Source of the DNA: Planctomycetota bacterium
Lineage (GTDB): Bacteria > Planctomycetota > Planctomycetia > Pirellulales > Pirellulaceae
DNA: 64,000 bases
Direction: 5' to 3'
Assembly: GCA_029259935.1 (NCBI GenBank)
Contig: JAJDEH010000019.1
Location: forward strand, 21,564 to 85,563
The notes beneath the pieces were generated by a model. It was not told where the DNA came from. It did no database searches and worked only from the letters and a program-made list of their open reading frames with translations. This document shows, in pieces, positions 1 to 8,973 of the stretch (its first letter is position 1; each line of letters starts with the position of its first letter). Position numbers and translations under genes: made by a program.

Positions 1-1882
1 TAATGGGAAAGATGAACTCGGATTGTCCAGGCGGAACCACGATCGTCGGCCCGGTGACGCCTTGCAAGTGCCGCACCTGCCGATCGGAAAGGCTGATCGT
101 AACGGGTCCGGTGAAACCGTTGCGCTCAAGCGAATATTGCCGCACATGCGTCGACCCGAGGGGGACAAACTTGGACTCAAAAATTCCAGTCACCTTAAAC
201 GGCGTTGGTATGCCAACCCGCAGTAGCAGATGGTCCAGCAGCATGTCGTCTCGCGACGGATTGGCGACCGAGACGGGCCGAACCAGTTCTTTGTCTTCGC
301 GAGTTGCTTTTCCGGTGATCTTCAGGCGGGCAAGTTGCAGCTTCGATTTTTCGTCGGCTTTGAAGGTCAGTTGGCAATTAGGCTTTTTCTCAGCGATCTT
401 GTTGCCCTCGACGGCGACTCCGGCCGGCAAGTTCGCGACATGCAACTCGATTGCGCCTTGGAACCCGGCCAACCGCCGCGCGGTCACTTTGAGCTTGGCT
501 TCGCCGCCTCGTAGTAGCGTGAGTGCGTCGGTGTCGACGGTGAGCGCGAAGTCAGGTTCGGATTCGTTCGGCGTGACAAAAAGCCGATAGCCAAAGGCCG
601 CCTCGCCGCCACGCGAGAATCGGTCCGCCACGCGAATTGCGTATGTCCCATCTTGTGGAACTTTGAACTCCAGCCGCGAATCGGTTTGGCCACCGTTCGC
701 GTCGTCGGACTCCGCCAACTGCTTGTCATTTGCATCATGAATCGTCAGCACCGAGTCGAGGTGTGAGCCGAGTTGCGAGGCATGGATGTCGAACAGCAGT
801 TGCTCTCCCTTTTTGGCTTCGAACTTCCAAACGTCGACATCACCCGCGGACTGAATTCTGCCGTTGGCAACCCGCGGTGCCGCTATCGGATTGGCCTGCG
901 TCAGGTCGGCGTTGGGCTCTTGTTCGAGCACTTCGGGCAGATCGCTCAATTCGATGAGCACTGGGTTACTTCGTTGCTGGCCGTCGACGAACTGATGGCG
1001 ATAATCTCGCGTCCGCAGGTTGGGCAGTTGGACTTCGATCGGCGTTCCGGGCAGAAGTTGTCCAAAGGCCCGGATCGCGACCGTGTCTCCTCGCTTTCCA
1101 CCGAGTGGATAGATGTGGTCGACGTAGGGTCCGTTGGTGATCGACAGGCGATAGACGAAATGTTGCAATCCATCATAGTTGATGTCGTGGACGCGAATCT
1201 GATAGCGGCCGGCACGCGAAGCCGTGAACCGCAATCGTGAGTCGACGCCAAGTCCGTCCGTGTTTTCCGCCACGCGGCTTCCATCAGGCCCGATCACTTC
1301 CAAACGCGAATCGAGCGGCGAGCCTAACCGGGCCGCCATCACTTCGCAGGTGAAAGTTTCGCCGGCGCGGGCCTCCACTTCCCAAACGTCGATATCCTCG
1401 CGCGGAAAGATCCGGCCATTGATCGTCACGGGCGCCCGGACTAGCACCGGCAGCGGACGGCCGTCGATTTCTTGTTCTATGATCTCGGGCAGATCGCCCA
1501 CAACGAACTTCATCGACGGTGTGACGCCTTGGTCGGTCCACGCTCGCCAGCGGCGGAAGCCCAATTCCGCGTCCGGCGAAATCGTGACACAGCCCGCTTG
1601 ATCTTTTGGGTAATTCTCTTTCCTTTGTGAACCCGGTTGTGGAATGACCGGACCTTCAAACCAAAGGGTATGCGGCGCGCGATGAATTTCAGAAACGGCC
1701 GTCACGCCGGGGCCCAACATTTCGAACGGACAAACATCGTGCAAGTAATGCCCGCCAACATTAAATTCGACGGTCGTTCCACGTTGTCCACCGGCGGGAA
1801 AGATGTACGAAACTGACGGCTCGTCCGCCATCGCGGTCGCGCAGGCGACGGCCAACAAGAAGGAAGCAAGCAACTTCGACAT
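1..1882 (-). CDS. Secreted PPC-domain protein, C-terminus outside the window
   Basis: About 627 residues are visible, open from an ATG at 1882 to the left edge; the stop lies outside. The N-terminus (MSKLLASFLLAVACATAMA) is a signal peptide, so the protein is exported. It is followed by an Ig-like stretch (YIFPAGGQRGTTVEFNVGG) and by two copies of a beta-rich module with the pattern 'D-V-D-V-W-x-x-E-A-K-x-G-E', typical of bacterial pre-peptidase C-terminal (PPC) domains. Such proteins are abundant in planctomycetes, often beside DUF1501 and DUF1549/DUF1553 genes, and their exact role is unknown. It is the last visible gene of a minus-strand operon, 25 bases after the DUF1501 stop. The same domain architecture recurs at 19028-21166. 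Family call fairly sure; biochemical role not known. Confidence 0.85.
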   Translation of the reverse strand, partial: MSKLLASFLLAVACATAMADEPSVSYIFPAGGQRGTTVEFNVGGHYLHDVCPFEMLGPGVTAVSEIHRAPHTLWFEGPVIPQPGSQRKENYPKDQAGCVTISPDAELGFRRWRAWTDQGVTPSMKFVVGDLPEIIEQEIDGRPLPVLVRAPVTINGRIFPREDIDVWEVEARAGETFTCEVMAARLGSPLDSRLEVIGPDGSRVAENTDGLGVDSRLRFTASRAGRYQIRVHDINYDGLQHFVYRLSITNGPYVDHIYPLGGKRGDTVAIRAFGQLLPGTPIEVQLPNLRTRDYRHQFVDGQQRSNPVLIELSDLPEVLEQEPNADLTQANPIAAPRVANGRIQSAGDVDVWKFEAKKGEQLLFDIHASQLGSHLDSVLTIHDANDKQLAESDDANGGQTDSRLEFKVPQDGTYAIRVADRFSRGGEAAFGYRLFVTPNESEPDFALTVDTDALTLLRGGEAKLKVTARRLAGFQGAIELHVANLPAGVAVEGNKIAEKKPNCQLTFKADEKSKLQLARLKITGKATREDKELVRPVSVANPSRDDMLLDHLLLRVGIPTPFKVTGIFESKFVPLGSTHVRQYSLERNGFTGPVTISLSDRQVRHLQGVTGPTIVVPPGQSEFIFPI

Positions 1883-1907
1883 GGTTTGTTTTAGGCAGGA
1901 GGGATAA

Positions 1908-3236
1908 TTAGAAGAGGTCCGAGATAACGCGGCCCCCACCCGGAACGATGGAGACAGGCCGCCCTTCGGCGGTGCGGAATTCTGTTTTGGGGTCGATTCC
2001 AAGGCTGTGATAAATCGTGGCGGCCAGATCTTCCGGCCCGATGGGGCTGGTCGCGGGCTTTTCGGCCCGTTCGTTCGACGCGCCAATCACGCGTCCGCCT
2101 TGGATTCCGCCGCCGCCAAGCGCGATTGCCGAACTCGGTCCCCAGTGGTCGCGGCCCGCATGTTGATTGACGCGAGGAGTGCGGCCGAATTCTCCCGTCA
2201 GCAGGACAAACGTCTTTTCCAACATGCCTCGATCATGCAGATCGCGAAACATCGTCGACATGGCACTGTTCAGTTTCGGCAGCAACTCCGTTTTCAAAAC
2301 ATCGAAGTTGTTGTAGTGCGTGTCCCAATTGGTGTGGTCGATCAGTACGCAACGCACGCCGGCTTCCACGAGGCGGCGGGCCATCAGACAGGATTGCCCC
2401 AGCGAATTCATGCCGTATTCTTCCCGCAGCTTTTCGGGCTCTTGCTTGATGTCGAAGGCTCGTTTCGTTTGCGGCGAAGTCATCAGGTCGAACGCCTTTT
2501 GCTGAAACGTGCTTAGCGCTTGTGCTTGCCGATTCGCGGCCACTTCGGCCGACTGATGAAAGCGGTCGACTTGGTTCAACAGCTTCGTGCGCTGGTTCAA
2601 TCGGCTGGCCGAGATATCGAGCGGAGGAATGAGATCGGGAACGGAGAAACTGGGCGTGCTGGGATCGGCGTTGACGACAAACGGCGCGGCGCTCGATCCT
2701 AGATAGGCCGAACCGGCACTGTTGTGCATCTTGGGCAGGCACACGTAGGGCGGCACGCTTCCTCTCGGGCCAAGTTGATGAGCGATGTTGGCTCCATGAG
2801 CCGGCCGTTGATTATTGGGCTTGAGGCTGCCGTTAAAACCGGCCGTGGGCAGGTAGCCGGTCAACATGTAATGATCGCCCGGGCCGTGGCCTGAATTGCT
2901 GTGCCCAAAGCTGCGGACCAACGAAAACTTATCCATTTGCTGGCCCACCAGCGGCATATGTTCACACAGTTGGATGCCGGGGACCTTGGTGGCGACCGGA
3001 TCGAACTCGCCGCGAAACTCGGCGGGCGCGTCCGGTTTCATGTCCCATGTATCAATCGTCGAAATGCCGCCCTGCAAAAAGACAATGATCAACGACACGT
3101 CGTCCTTCGCGGAACTTCGCGTGCCTGCTTCGAGCATTTGCGGCAAGGCAAAGCTGGAACCGAAGATGCTGGCCGCGCCGATTTTGATCGCGTCCCGTCG
3201 ACGCAGCCCGTCACAATATCGAGTCTTCCGTTTCAT
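1908..3236 (-). CDS. DUF1501 family exported protein
   Basis: 442 residues, full length for the family. The N-terminus has a twin-arginine-like signal (LRRRDAIKIGAAS), suggesting export of a folded protein by Tat. The alkaline-phosphatase-like DUF1501 fold is recognised by VFLQGGISTIDTWDMKPDAP near residue 53, HMPLVGQQMDKFSLVRSFGH, the GHGPGDHYMLTGY segment and the C-terminal TGEFGRTPRVN...GRDHWGPSSAIALGGGGI. DUF1501 genes in planctomycetes almost always travel with DUF1549/DUF1553 (PSCyt) genes, as here: the partner at 3329-5761 is directly upstream in the same orientation. A role in handling sulfated polysaccharide or other extracellular substrates has been guessed for such pairs, but the reaction is not established. 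Confidence 0.93.
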   Translation of the reverse strand: MKRKTRYCDGLRRRDAIKIGAASIFGSSFALPQMLEAGTRSSAKDDVSLIIVFLQGGISTIDTWDMKPDAPAEFRGEFDPVATKVPGIQLCEHMPLVGQQMDKFSLVRSFGHSNSGHGPGDHYMLTGYLPTAGFNGSLKPNNQRPAHGANIAHQLGPRGSVPPYVCLPKMHNSAGSAYLGSSAAPFVVNADPSTPSFSVPDLIPPLDISASRLNQRTKLLNQVDRFHQSAEVAANRQAQALSTFQQKAFDLMTSPQTKRAFDIKQEPEKLREEYGMNSLGQSCLMARRLVEAGVRCVLIDHTNWDTHYNNFDVLKTELLPKLNSAMSTMFRDLHDRGMLEKTFVLLTGEFGRTPRVNQHAGRDHWGPSSAIALGGGGIQGGRVIGASNERAEKPATSPIGPEDLAATIYHSLGIDPKTEFRTAEGRPVSIVPGGGRVISDLF

Positions 3237-3306
3237 CGTGGTTGCCTTTGATTGGTGCGTGGTAGCTGAATTTTTGGTCGTTCGTTCCGCGATTGCCAGA
3301 CGCTTT

Positions 3307-3327
3307 GATCGCGGAGCGATCAGCGAC
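3307..3327. repeat. Short palindromic repeat, copy 1 of 4
   Basis: GATCGCGGAGCGATC followed by AGCGAC. The 15-base core is an inverted repeat (GATCGC / GCGATC). Nearly the same unit occurs at 21937-21957 (opposite orientation), 22008-22028 and 26596-26616, each time just beyond a gene end. Here it lies between the DUF1549 stop and the DUF1501 start. Confidence 0.75.
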
Positions 3328-3328
3328 T

Positions 3329-5761
3329 CTAGTGATTAAACAAAAATTCGATTGAATTCATCATTGTCCAGGCGATGTCCTCGACGGCGCGCCGCCGGTC
3401 ATCGGCCCGTGATAAATACTGAAGCATGGTCTTGCGTTCCTTGTCGCTGGGGAAGCGAGCAAAGAACGTCAAGTAAAGTTCTTCCACAAGATATTGATCG
3501 TCAGAATACTGTTCGGCCAACCGCGCGATGTTGCCCGCTTCGTGAGAAAGTTTGGCGTGAATTTCGGGCGAGTTGAGTACGTGTAGCACTTGGCCCACGG
3601 TCGGTTCACTGACCCGCTCGCAGTCACAGGCCGTGACACGCACGGGCCGCCCGAACAGCTTGAGGAAATAGTGGGGAACCTCGCTGTCCCAAAGCTGGAT
3701 CGCGCGGCTGCCCGCCGGCACTCCGCGAAACTTTTCGTCGACGCCGGTGGTCTGACACACGGCGTCGAATAGCACTTCTGCTTCGATCTGTTTCCAGAAG
3801 AATCGCGAGTAATTTTGTTCATCCTGTTGGTTGGTGTCGTTCACGTTGGCGGTCCGCTGGTAGGCGGCCGACGAGGTAATGGCTCGGATCAATTGGTGTG
3901 CGTCAAAACCGCTCTCGATTAAGTGGCCCGCCAACGCGTCCAGCAATTCCGGATTGGACGGCGGATTCGTCAGACGAAAATCGTCGACCGGTTCCACGAT
4001 TCCGCGGCCCATGAAATGTTCCCACATTCGATTCGCGATATTGCGAGCAAACCACGGATTGTCAGCGGCCGTCATCCAGGCAGCGAGCAACTTGCGGCGG
4101 TCGCCTTCGGGCGAGGCTTCCGGCATCTGGTCACCCAAGGGGTAGGCAAAAATCGTGTCGCCCGTTCGAGGGTGCGTGGTGCGGCGTTTAGCCGTGCTGA
4201 CGAGGCCCTCGCCGCGCGGCGACGCCTTGAAGGCCACCTGGGTAAAGAAAGCCTGCATGCCCTGGTAATCGGCCTGGCTCCAGCGATCCCATGGATGGTG
4301 ATGACACTGGGCGCACTCAATCCGCACTCCCAGAAACACCTGCGAGGTAATACTGGCCATCTCGTTTGGTTTCTTGACGACTTTGAAGAATTGCCCCGCC
4401 GGCACGTCGGCCAGCAAGCCGTTGGCGGCGACCAAGTCTCGGGTGAATTCGTCAAGCGGCTTGTTGGCGGCAAAGCTGTCGCGGATCCAGCGGTAATAGT
4501 CGTAGGCCGCCTTATGGCCCAGTTCGCGCCGATTCACTCGTAATAAATCCGACCATTTCAGCGCCCAATAATCGGCGTACTCCGGCCGCTCTAGCAGTTG
4601 GTCCACGAGTTTCTTACGCTTGCCGGACGATTCGTTGGTTAAGAACGTTCGCGCCTCGGCGGGTGTTGGCAACGTTCCGATGATGTCCAAATAAACCCGG
4701 CGTAAGAAATCGGCGTCGCTGCATCCTCCCGATGGAACGATTCCCAATTGGCGGACTTGCCGGTTGATCGATTCATCAACAAAGTTGTGTTTGGCGAGTT
4801 GTGGATAATTGGCAATTACGTCGCGCCTTGGAATCGTAATGCGAAATACGTCCACATTGCCGACATAGGTGGCCATGACTGCCACCAACCCCGGCGATTC
4901 GCCCAGTGTCACCAATCCGCTTTCGCTGACGGATGCGAGTGCATCGTTGTTGGATTGGAATTGGGCCAGTTCCGTCACGTCGCGTTGGAGGCCGTTATCG
5001 TAGGTTGCCACGACTCGGACTTGCTGGGTTCGCCCCATCTCCATGCGGTGCTGCTGGGGTGTAATCTCGATCTTGGCGATGCGCGGATCGTCGTCGCTTC
5101 CGAGTGGCAAGCCGGCGGCGATCCAATCGCGCAAGACGCGGTATTCGGGGCGACGCTTTTCAATCCGCACGCCCCCGCCGTGGGGACTGATGCCGCTAAT
5201 CTTCTGCAGCAACAAACTGCGTTCCGGAGCGGCGGGAAACACGCGGCGGCCCCGGCCTTCCATCGTTAACGATTGATAGTCTCCGCGTGGATCGAAGCCG
5301 AACACCGACAACTTAAATCCGTTCTGACCCTCGGCTTTACCGTGGCACCCCGATCCGTTGCAACCAAATCGATTGAGGATCGGAATGATGTCGTTTTGAA
5401 AACTGAGCGACCGATGATCCGCCGAACCTGAGACCTTGACCTGGACCTCTTGCCGTAGCGTACCGACAACCAGTTCGATCGAGCCCACCCCGTCGCCTAG
5501 ACTGCGCACGATTCCGCGATCATTTACCTCGACCGTCTTGGGGGTAAGCGAACGATAACGAGCGGTTCTCGTGAGATCGATGTGCTGCTGATCCGCCGTC
5601 AGCCCGTCGACCAAGATCTGCCACGTCGCGTCCCGGCCGTGTAATTGAATGGCAGGTTGGTCCACACTGAACTTGGCGATTACGGGCGCATCGTCAGCAG
5701 CAAGTAGACCACAAGCGGCATACAGGGCGACAAGTTGTAACCAAAACAGACTCTTGCGCAT
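3329..5761 (-). CDS. Cytochrome-like DUF1549/DUF1553 domain protein (PSCyt1/PSCyt2/PSD1 type)
   Basis: 810 residues from the ATG at 5761; an in-frame GTG four codons upstream is possible, but the ATG has GTGGA a few bases before it. A signal peptide (SLFWLQLVALYAACGLLA) leads into an Ig-like Big_2 region, then a haem-binding-like segment CNGSGCHGKAEGQNGFKLS near residue 135 (CxxxxCH, the planctomycete cytochrome C domain), a second Big_2 region, DUF1549 (FVDESINRQVRQLGI onwards, with ECAQCHHHPWDRWSQ, a CxxCH motif) and DUF1553 (YPLGDQMPEASPEGDRRKLLAAWM to the end, including WEHFMGRGIVEP). It is the first gene of the operon with the DUF1501 and PPC genes. Likely exported to the periplasm or surface; substrate unknown. 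Confidence 0.92.
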   Translation of the reverse strand: MRKSLFWLQLVALYAACGLLAADDAPVIAKFSVDQPAIQLHGRDATWQILVDGLTADQQHIDLTRTARYRSLTPKTVEVNDRGIVRSLGDGVGSIELVVGTLRQEVQVKVSGSADHRSLSFQNDIIPILNRFGCNGSGCHGKAEGQNGFKLSVFGFDPRGDYQSLTMEGRGRRVFPAAPERSLLLQKISGISPHGGGVRIEKRRPEYRVLRDWIAAGLPLGSDDDPRIAKIEITPQQHRMEMGRTQQVRVVATYDNGLQRDVTELAQFQSNNDALASVSESGLVTLGESPGLVAVMATYVGNVDVFRITIPRRDVIANYPQLAKHNFVDESINRQVRQLGIVPSGGCSDADFLRRVYLDIIGTLPTPAEARTFLTNESSGKRKKLVDQLLERPEYADYWALKWSDLLRVNRRELGHKAAYDYYRWIRDSFAANKPLDEFTRDLVAANGLLADVPAGQFFKVVKKPNEMASITSQVFLGVRIECAQCHHHPWDRWSQADYQGMQAFFTQVAFKASPRGEGLVSTAKRRTTHPRTGDTIFAYPLGDQMPEASPEGDRRKLLAAWMTAADNPWFARNIANRMWEHFMGRGIVEPVDDFRLTNPPSNPELLDALAGHLIESGFDAHQLIRAITSSAAYQRTANVNDTNQQDEQNYSRFFWKQIEAEVLFDAVCQTTGVDEKFRGVPAGSRAIQLWDSEVPHYFLKLFGRPVRVTACDCERVSEPTVGQVLHVLNSPEIHAKLSHEAGNIARLAEQYSDDQYLVEELYLTFFARFPSDKERKTMLQYLSRADDRRRAVEDIAWTMMNSIEFLFNH

Positions 5762-6327
5762 CAGCTTTTCCACTCATAAAGACGCGTTTATGTTAACTTA
5801 CCGGTTCGTCGTCAATCAAGCTCGACCCCCTGGCAGGCCGGCCGGCGGCCTGAATTCGATCGCTAGCGGGCAGTTTAGACCATGGTAGCGGCCGAGTGTG
5901 GCAGGAAACGACGTCACCCGGCTGGACACATCGTCGTCACGGCTCGGATAGATTGGCACGGCCGGAAAACAATCCGGGCCCAGCCGAAGCTCAAGTGACT
6001 TCGATATCCTCACGCCGAATTCGATGTCTTCAAGGCGAAGCGGCCGTTTGGCTCCTGAAACACGAAGGAAGGTCGTTTGATTGGCGGGTCGCCTAGCTGG
6101 CGAGAGATGTGGAAGCGGTCGAACAGCGTTCGTTCTAAATCCGTAGTGTAATCGAGCTTACATTAAAACGGTGTCAAAGAAAATCGAAGATAAACTTTAG
6201 GGACAAATTCTTCCTGAAACAGTTTGCCAGCCGGTCTGCGACGGCTAGAATATCACTCGGTATGGATTTGGCGCGTTTACATTTGGAAACGGCCATTTTT
6301 GGTTCTTTAGTCTAAGAGGAGATTTTC
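5762..6327. other. Intergenic region, no gene seen
   Basis: About 560 bases between the divergent DUF1549/DUF1553 gene and the TGA-containing thioredoxin-like gene. No convincing ORF, tRNA or strong hairpin was found. It should carry promoters for both directions; the candidate on the plus strand is listed separately. Confidence 0.6.
6224..6251 (+). promoter_or_regulatory. Possible sigma70-type promoter
   Basis: TTGCCA at 6224-6229 and TAGAAT at 6246-6251, spaced by 16 bases, ending about 76 bases before the ATG at 6328. The fit to the -35/-10 consensus is good but planctomycete promoters are poorly defined. Confidence 0.35.
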
Positions 6328-6870
6328 ATGAAAGCTTTGAGTGTAGCCAGCGCTGCCATTTTGTTGGCAAGCGCGGCCGCCCTTAACGCCGGGGAAGTTG
6401 AAAGCGGCATCCCCGTCGGCGGCAGAATCGGCGCGTATTCGCAAACGAAGTGCGCTGGTGTTGATGACGGCCTCGCGGCCGGTAAAACGTTTTGCTATAC
6501 GTGAGTTCTCGGTCGTCGTCCGGTCGTCTTCATTTTTGCGAAGACACCCGACGCCCAGTTGGCCAGTGTGGTCAAAGCTGTTGATGAATTCGTTGGTGCG
6601 AACAGTGACAAGAAGGTAGCCGCCGTGGTGAATTTCACCGAGTCCGATGCTGACTCGCTGGAAAAATTCGCCGAAGAAAACAAGCTCACAAATGTTGCCC
6701 TCAGCCTCACCGGAGACGGTGACAAGTTCAAAGTGAACGAAGATGCCGCCTTGACGGTCATGGTTTACAAGGGCAAGAAGGTTCTCTTTAACTACGCCGC
6801 TGGCAAAAGTGAACTTACTAAGCAGACCGGTGACGCCGTCGTCGCTGGCGCGAAGGTTCTCGTCGAATAA
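6328..6870 (+). CDS. Putative selenoprotein: exported thioredoxin-fold protein with CxxU (in-frame TGA at codon 59)
   Basis: One reading frame runs from the ATG at 6328 (Shine-Dalgarno AAGAGGA at 6314-6320) to TAA at 6870, broken only by TGA at 6502-6504. The 180-residue product has a signal peptide (MKALSVASAAILLASAAALNA), a KCAGVDDGLAAGK segment, then F-C56-Y-T-[TGA59]-V-L-G-R-R-P-V-V-F-I-F-A. In related planctomycete proteins as I recall them this place reads CYxC, so TGA replaces the second Cys of a thioredoxin-like CxxC motif. Downstream of the TGA the frame is fully open for 121 codons and has clear coding character (ANSDKKVAAVVNF, LTVMVYKGKKVLFNYAAG). A stem-loop suited to a bacterial SECIS follows. 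A point nonsense mutation or base error (TGC/TGT to TGA) is the alternative. Expected to act in thiol redox chemistry outside the cytoplasm. Confidence 0.75.
6502..6550 (+). promoter_or_regulatory. Candidate bacterial SECIS element
   Basis: Begins with the in-frame TGA. GGU (6522-6524), one bulged C and GUCUUC (6526-6531) pair with GAAGAC (6540-6545) and ACC (6546-6548), leaving the loop AUUUUUGC, which starts 28 bases after the TGA. A 9-base-pair stem placed at this distance fits the general bacterial SECIS layout. The loop's G is near its 3' side, not at its start, so the match is imperfect. Confidence 0.5.
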
Positions 6871-6900
6871 GAGAACGAGTCTCTTCTGAAGAGCAAGCAT

Positions 6901-6938
6901 GGGATGGTGCTGGAATTGATCCGGCACCATCCCTTTTT
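6901..6938 (+). terminator. Rho-independent terminator
   Basis: GGGATGGTGCTGGA pairs with TCCGGCACCATCCC (14 pairs, one G-U) around the loop ATTGA, followed by TTTTT. It lies 30 bases after the stop of the selenoprotein candidate and closes that transcript, which supports the whole 6328-6870 frame as one transcription unit. Confidence 0.92.
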
Positions 6939-7139
6939 CTTGCGCGTCTTCAAAGCTGGCGGCTGCCGCGCGTGAGCCAGGTTGCGGCGCGCGGTTCGCG
7001 AGTCGGGATTGGCTCAATACGACTCGCTACGTGATTCTTTGCTTGACGCCCGAGTTTTGATGTAGAATCAACTGCGAATTCGCCCCGCATTGCTTCGGGC
7101 CGGAACGCGGACACACAAACCGGTGGGCATACCAATCCG

Positions 7140-7448
7140 ATGTTTGGGCCACTTGCCAAAAGATACGACGGAATCGAGCTTCACGACCCGCGCGAGGAAG
7201 GCGACGCGCAGTTCGTATTCCACACCTACCACGGATTTCTTGTTTTCTTTACACAAACGGAACACCGCGTCTCGTGTTCGCCCGCCGATGCCCGGGTACT
7301 TTTGTCTCGGTTGCATTATTTCAACCTGTCGTGGGGCTTGCTTGGCGCGGGAATGATCTACGTTCCATTCTTGTCGATTGGCAATTACCTGGCGCAGAAA
7401 CGGTCGATCACTAAACAGGAAAGGGCAATGCAAAATTCCGACGCGTGA
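7140..7448 (+). CDS. Small hypothetical membrane protein
   Basis: 102 residues, family not recognised. The N-terminal two thirds are soluble (MFGPLAKRYDGIELHDPREEGDAQFVFHTYHG) and a hydrophobic stretch near residues 64-84 (LSWGLLGAGMIYVPFLSIGNYL) could cross the membrane once, leaving a short basic tail. Amino-acid composition looks like a real protein, but the ribosome-binding site is weak. It precedes another small membrane protein on the same strand by 122 bases. Confidence 0.6.
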   Translation: MFGPLAKRYDGIELHDPREEGDAQFVFHTYHGFLVFFTQTEHRVSCSPADARVLLSRLHYFNLSWGLLGAGMIYVPFLSIGNYLAQKRSITKQERAMQNSDA

Positions 7449-7570
7449 GGTAATCAATGAAGATACATATCGCCGGGGGCGGCCAGCTTTCTTACTCGTG
7501 ACCGATCTCGTGACGGTGTCGAGCAGCGATGGACAGCCCATCCGTACAGCAATCTGAAGCGAGCCATTGA

Positions 7571-7885
7571 ATGTCACAAGCTGATATCACCACCAAGGCC
7601 AAACAACTGCTCGCCCGGCGGCAGGCTCCCAACAGCCCTTGGTTCTACCTTTCGCGTGATTGGCGTAGACAAGTGGTCTTTATTCTGGCCTACATCGCCA
7701 TCCCAATCGCTTCGTGGTCGATGAATTTGAGGCTGCTGGCGGTTGCCATGGCCTGCTTCTTTATTGGCGCGAAGATCCGCGATGTTCGCTGGTGGTTCGC
7801 GCTGAGCAAGGAATGGCCGACAACTTCCAAGCTGATCGACTGGGACAAGGTCGAGGCGATTGCGAACGGTGACGCGGAGAAGTGA
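7571..7885 (+). CDS. Small hypothetical membrane protein with two hydrophobic segments
   Basis: 104 residues, family not recognised. Starts with a charged helix (MSQADITTKAKQLLARRQ), then W/R-rich segment FYLSRDWRRQ, a hydrophobic run VVFILAYIAIPIASW, a second one NLRLLAVAMACFFIGAKI, then RDVRWWFALSKEWPTTSKLIDWDKVEAI. The pattern suggests a two-pass inner-membrane protein with both ends in the cytoplasm. The gene ends with TGA at 7885, showing TGA is a normal stop here. It is followed by a hairpin repeat and the convergent adaptor gene. Confidence 0.7.
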   Translation: MSQADITTKAKQLLARRQAPNSPWFYLSRDWRRQVVFILAYIAIPIASWSMNLRLLAVAMACFFIGAKIRDVRWWFALSKEWPTTSKLIDWDKVEAIANGDAEK

Positions 7886-7901
7886 GCCGCGGGCTCGACC
7901 C

Positions 7902-7931
7902 ACTCTAACTCCCCTTGGCTAAGGGGGAGAA
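7902..7931. repeat. CTCTAACTCCCC hairpin repeat, copy 1
   Basis: CTCTAACTCCCCTT - GGCT - AAGGGGGAGA forms a stem-loop between two convergent genes. The same family appears at 60671-60702 and 63567-63600, and related hairpins lie at 63494-63561. It may act as a two-way transcription stop. Confidence 0.75.
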
Positions 7932-7941
7932 TCAGATTGGC

Positions 7942-8973
7942 TTATCGAAGTTCAATGTTCATCGCGGCGGTCGAACCGGGGCGAAGCAGCCAGTGACTGT
8001 TGTCGGTTCGGTTTTCGACCAAGGCGCGAACGCGATAATGGTTTCGCTTGTCGACATCCGGACTGATGAATACCACCACGCCGCGAAACTCGGCTTGGCT
8101 GCCACCGGCCATCGTGGCGGTCACCGAGACCGGCTGGTTGTGAATTTGTGCCGGGCTGTACTCCGCGGCGCTCACCCGGCCTTCCACGTACAGCCGATCC
8201 ATCCGCATGACCCGCAAGATAGCTTCACCAGATCGTAACCAGTTGCCGGTTTGGCAGGTTTGCAGCTTGTCCTCGCCGCGATAGACGGGCATCACGATAC
8301 CGTCCAGGGGCGAAACAATCTTGCGTCGCTGAACGTTGTCCGCCGCTAGATCGACGGCCGCTTGCTGAACGTCCGAGTCTAACTGAGCCAGTTTCGTCTC
8401 CAGCAGCGCTTTCTCGATGCCCAGCTTGGCTCGATAGCGAGCCAATTCCAACTGACGAAGTTCCGATGCCGGCACCATCCTTTTGCGGATCCGGTTCAGC
8501 TCACGGGCCGTTTGATATTCCTTGTCGGCGACATCGTAGGACGCTTGGGCGAACCGCTGATCGGCGTTGTTGGTGGCGCGCGCGTCGGACGCGACCAACT
8601 CCTTCTCGGCGGCACTTTGTTGCAACACGGCTTGTTGATCGTTAATTTGGACCAGTGCCGCGCCCTTTTGCACGAATTCGCCCGGTTCGACGAAAACCGA
8701 CATAATGGCTCCGTCTTCCAAAGCGGGGACCTCCACTTCATTGACGACCAGCACGCTACACTGGTCGATTCGGCAAACGCCTCCCGCGGAACCATCGTCC
8801 AGTTGCGGCGCGCGAGGCAGCCCGTCCGAGTCCTTCGTTTCCGCTCGCGCCGACGAAGCAACAAGGCCCCAGGCCAGCGCCGACAGGAGCGCGATCGATA
8901 GCAACAGCAGTGCGACGGTCGACTTGACCTGGTTGAACGCGAAGGATCGGATTTCTGGGCGCTGGGTGTTCAT
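7942..8973 (-). CDS. HlyD/RND-type periplasmic adaptor (membrane fusion) protein
   Basis: 343 residues from the ATG at 8973; a GTG three codons upstream is also in frame. An N-terminal anchor (VALLLLSIALLSALAWGLVASS) is followed by a lipoyl-like half (VEVPALEDGAIMSVFVEPGEFVQKGAALVQINDQQA), a long coiled-coil hairpin (about residues 115-220), the second lipoyl half (RRKIVSPLDGIVMPVYRGEDKLQ) and a beta-barrel region (LYVEGRVSAAEYSPAQIHNQPVSVTA). This is the layout of adaptors that bridge an inner-membrane pump to a TolC channel. Two TolC-like genes follow in the opposite orientation; no pump gene lies in the window, so the substrate is unknown. Confidence 0.88.
   Translation of the reverse strand: MNTQRPEIRSFAFNQVKSTVALLLLSIALLSALAWGLVASSARAETKDSDGLPRAPQLDDGSAGGVCRIDQCSVLVVNEVEVPALEDGAIMSVFVEPGEFVQKGAALVQINDQQAVLQQSAAEKELVASDARATNNADQRFAQASYDVADKEYQTARELNRIRKRMVPASELRQLELARYRAKLGIEKALLETKLAQLDSDVQQAAVDLAADNVQRRKIVSPLDGIVMPVYRGEDKLQTCQTGNWLRSGEAILRVMRMDRLYVEGRVSAAEYSPAQIHNQPVSVTATMAGGSQAEFRGVVVFISPDVDKRNHYRVRALVENRTDNSHWLLRPGSTAAMNIELR

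Noticed and set aside
6328..6870. Reading the gene as a pseudogene or as two genes split at the TGA
   Set aside because: The TGA coincides with a catalytic Cys position, the frame is intact for 121 codons afterwards and a second redox gene shows the same pattern; error remains possible and is noted.
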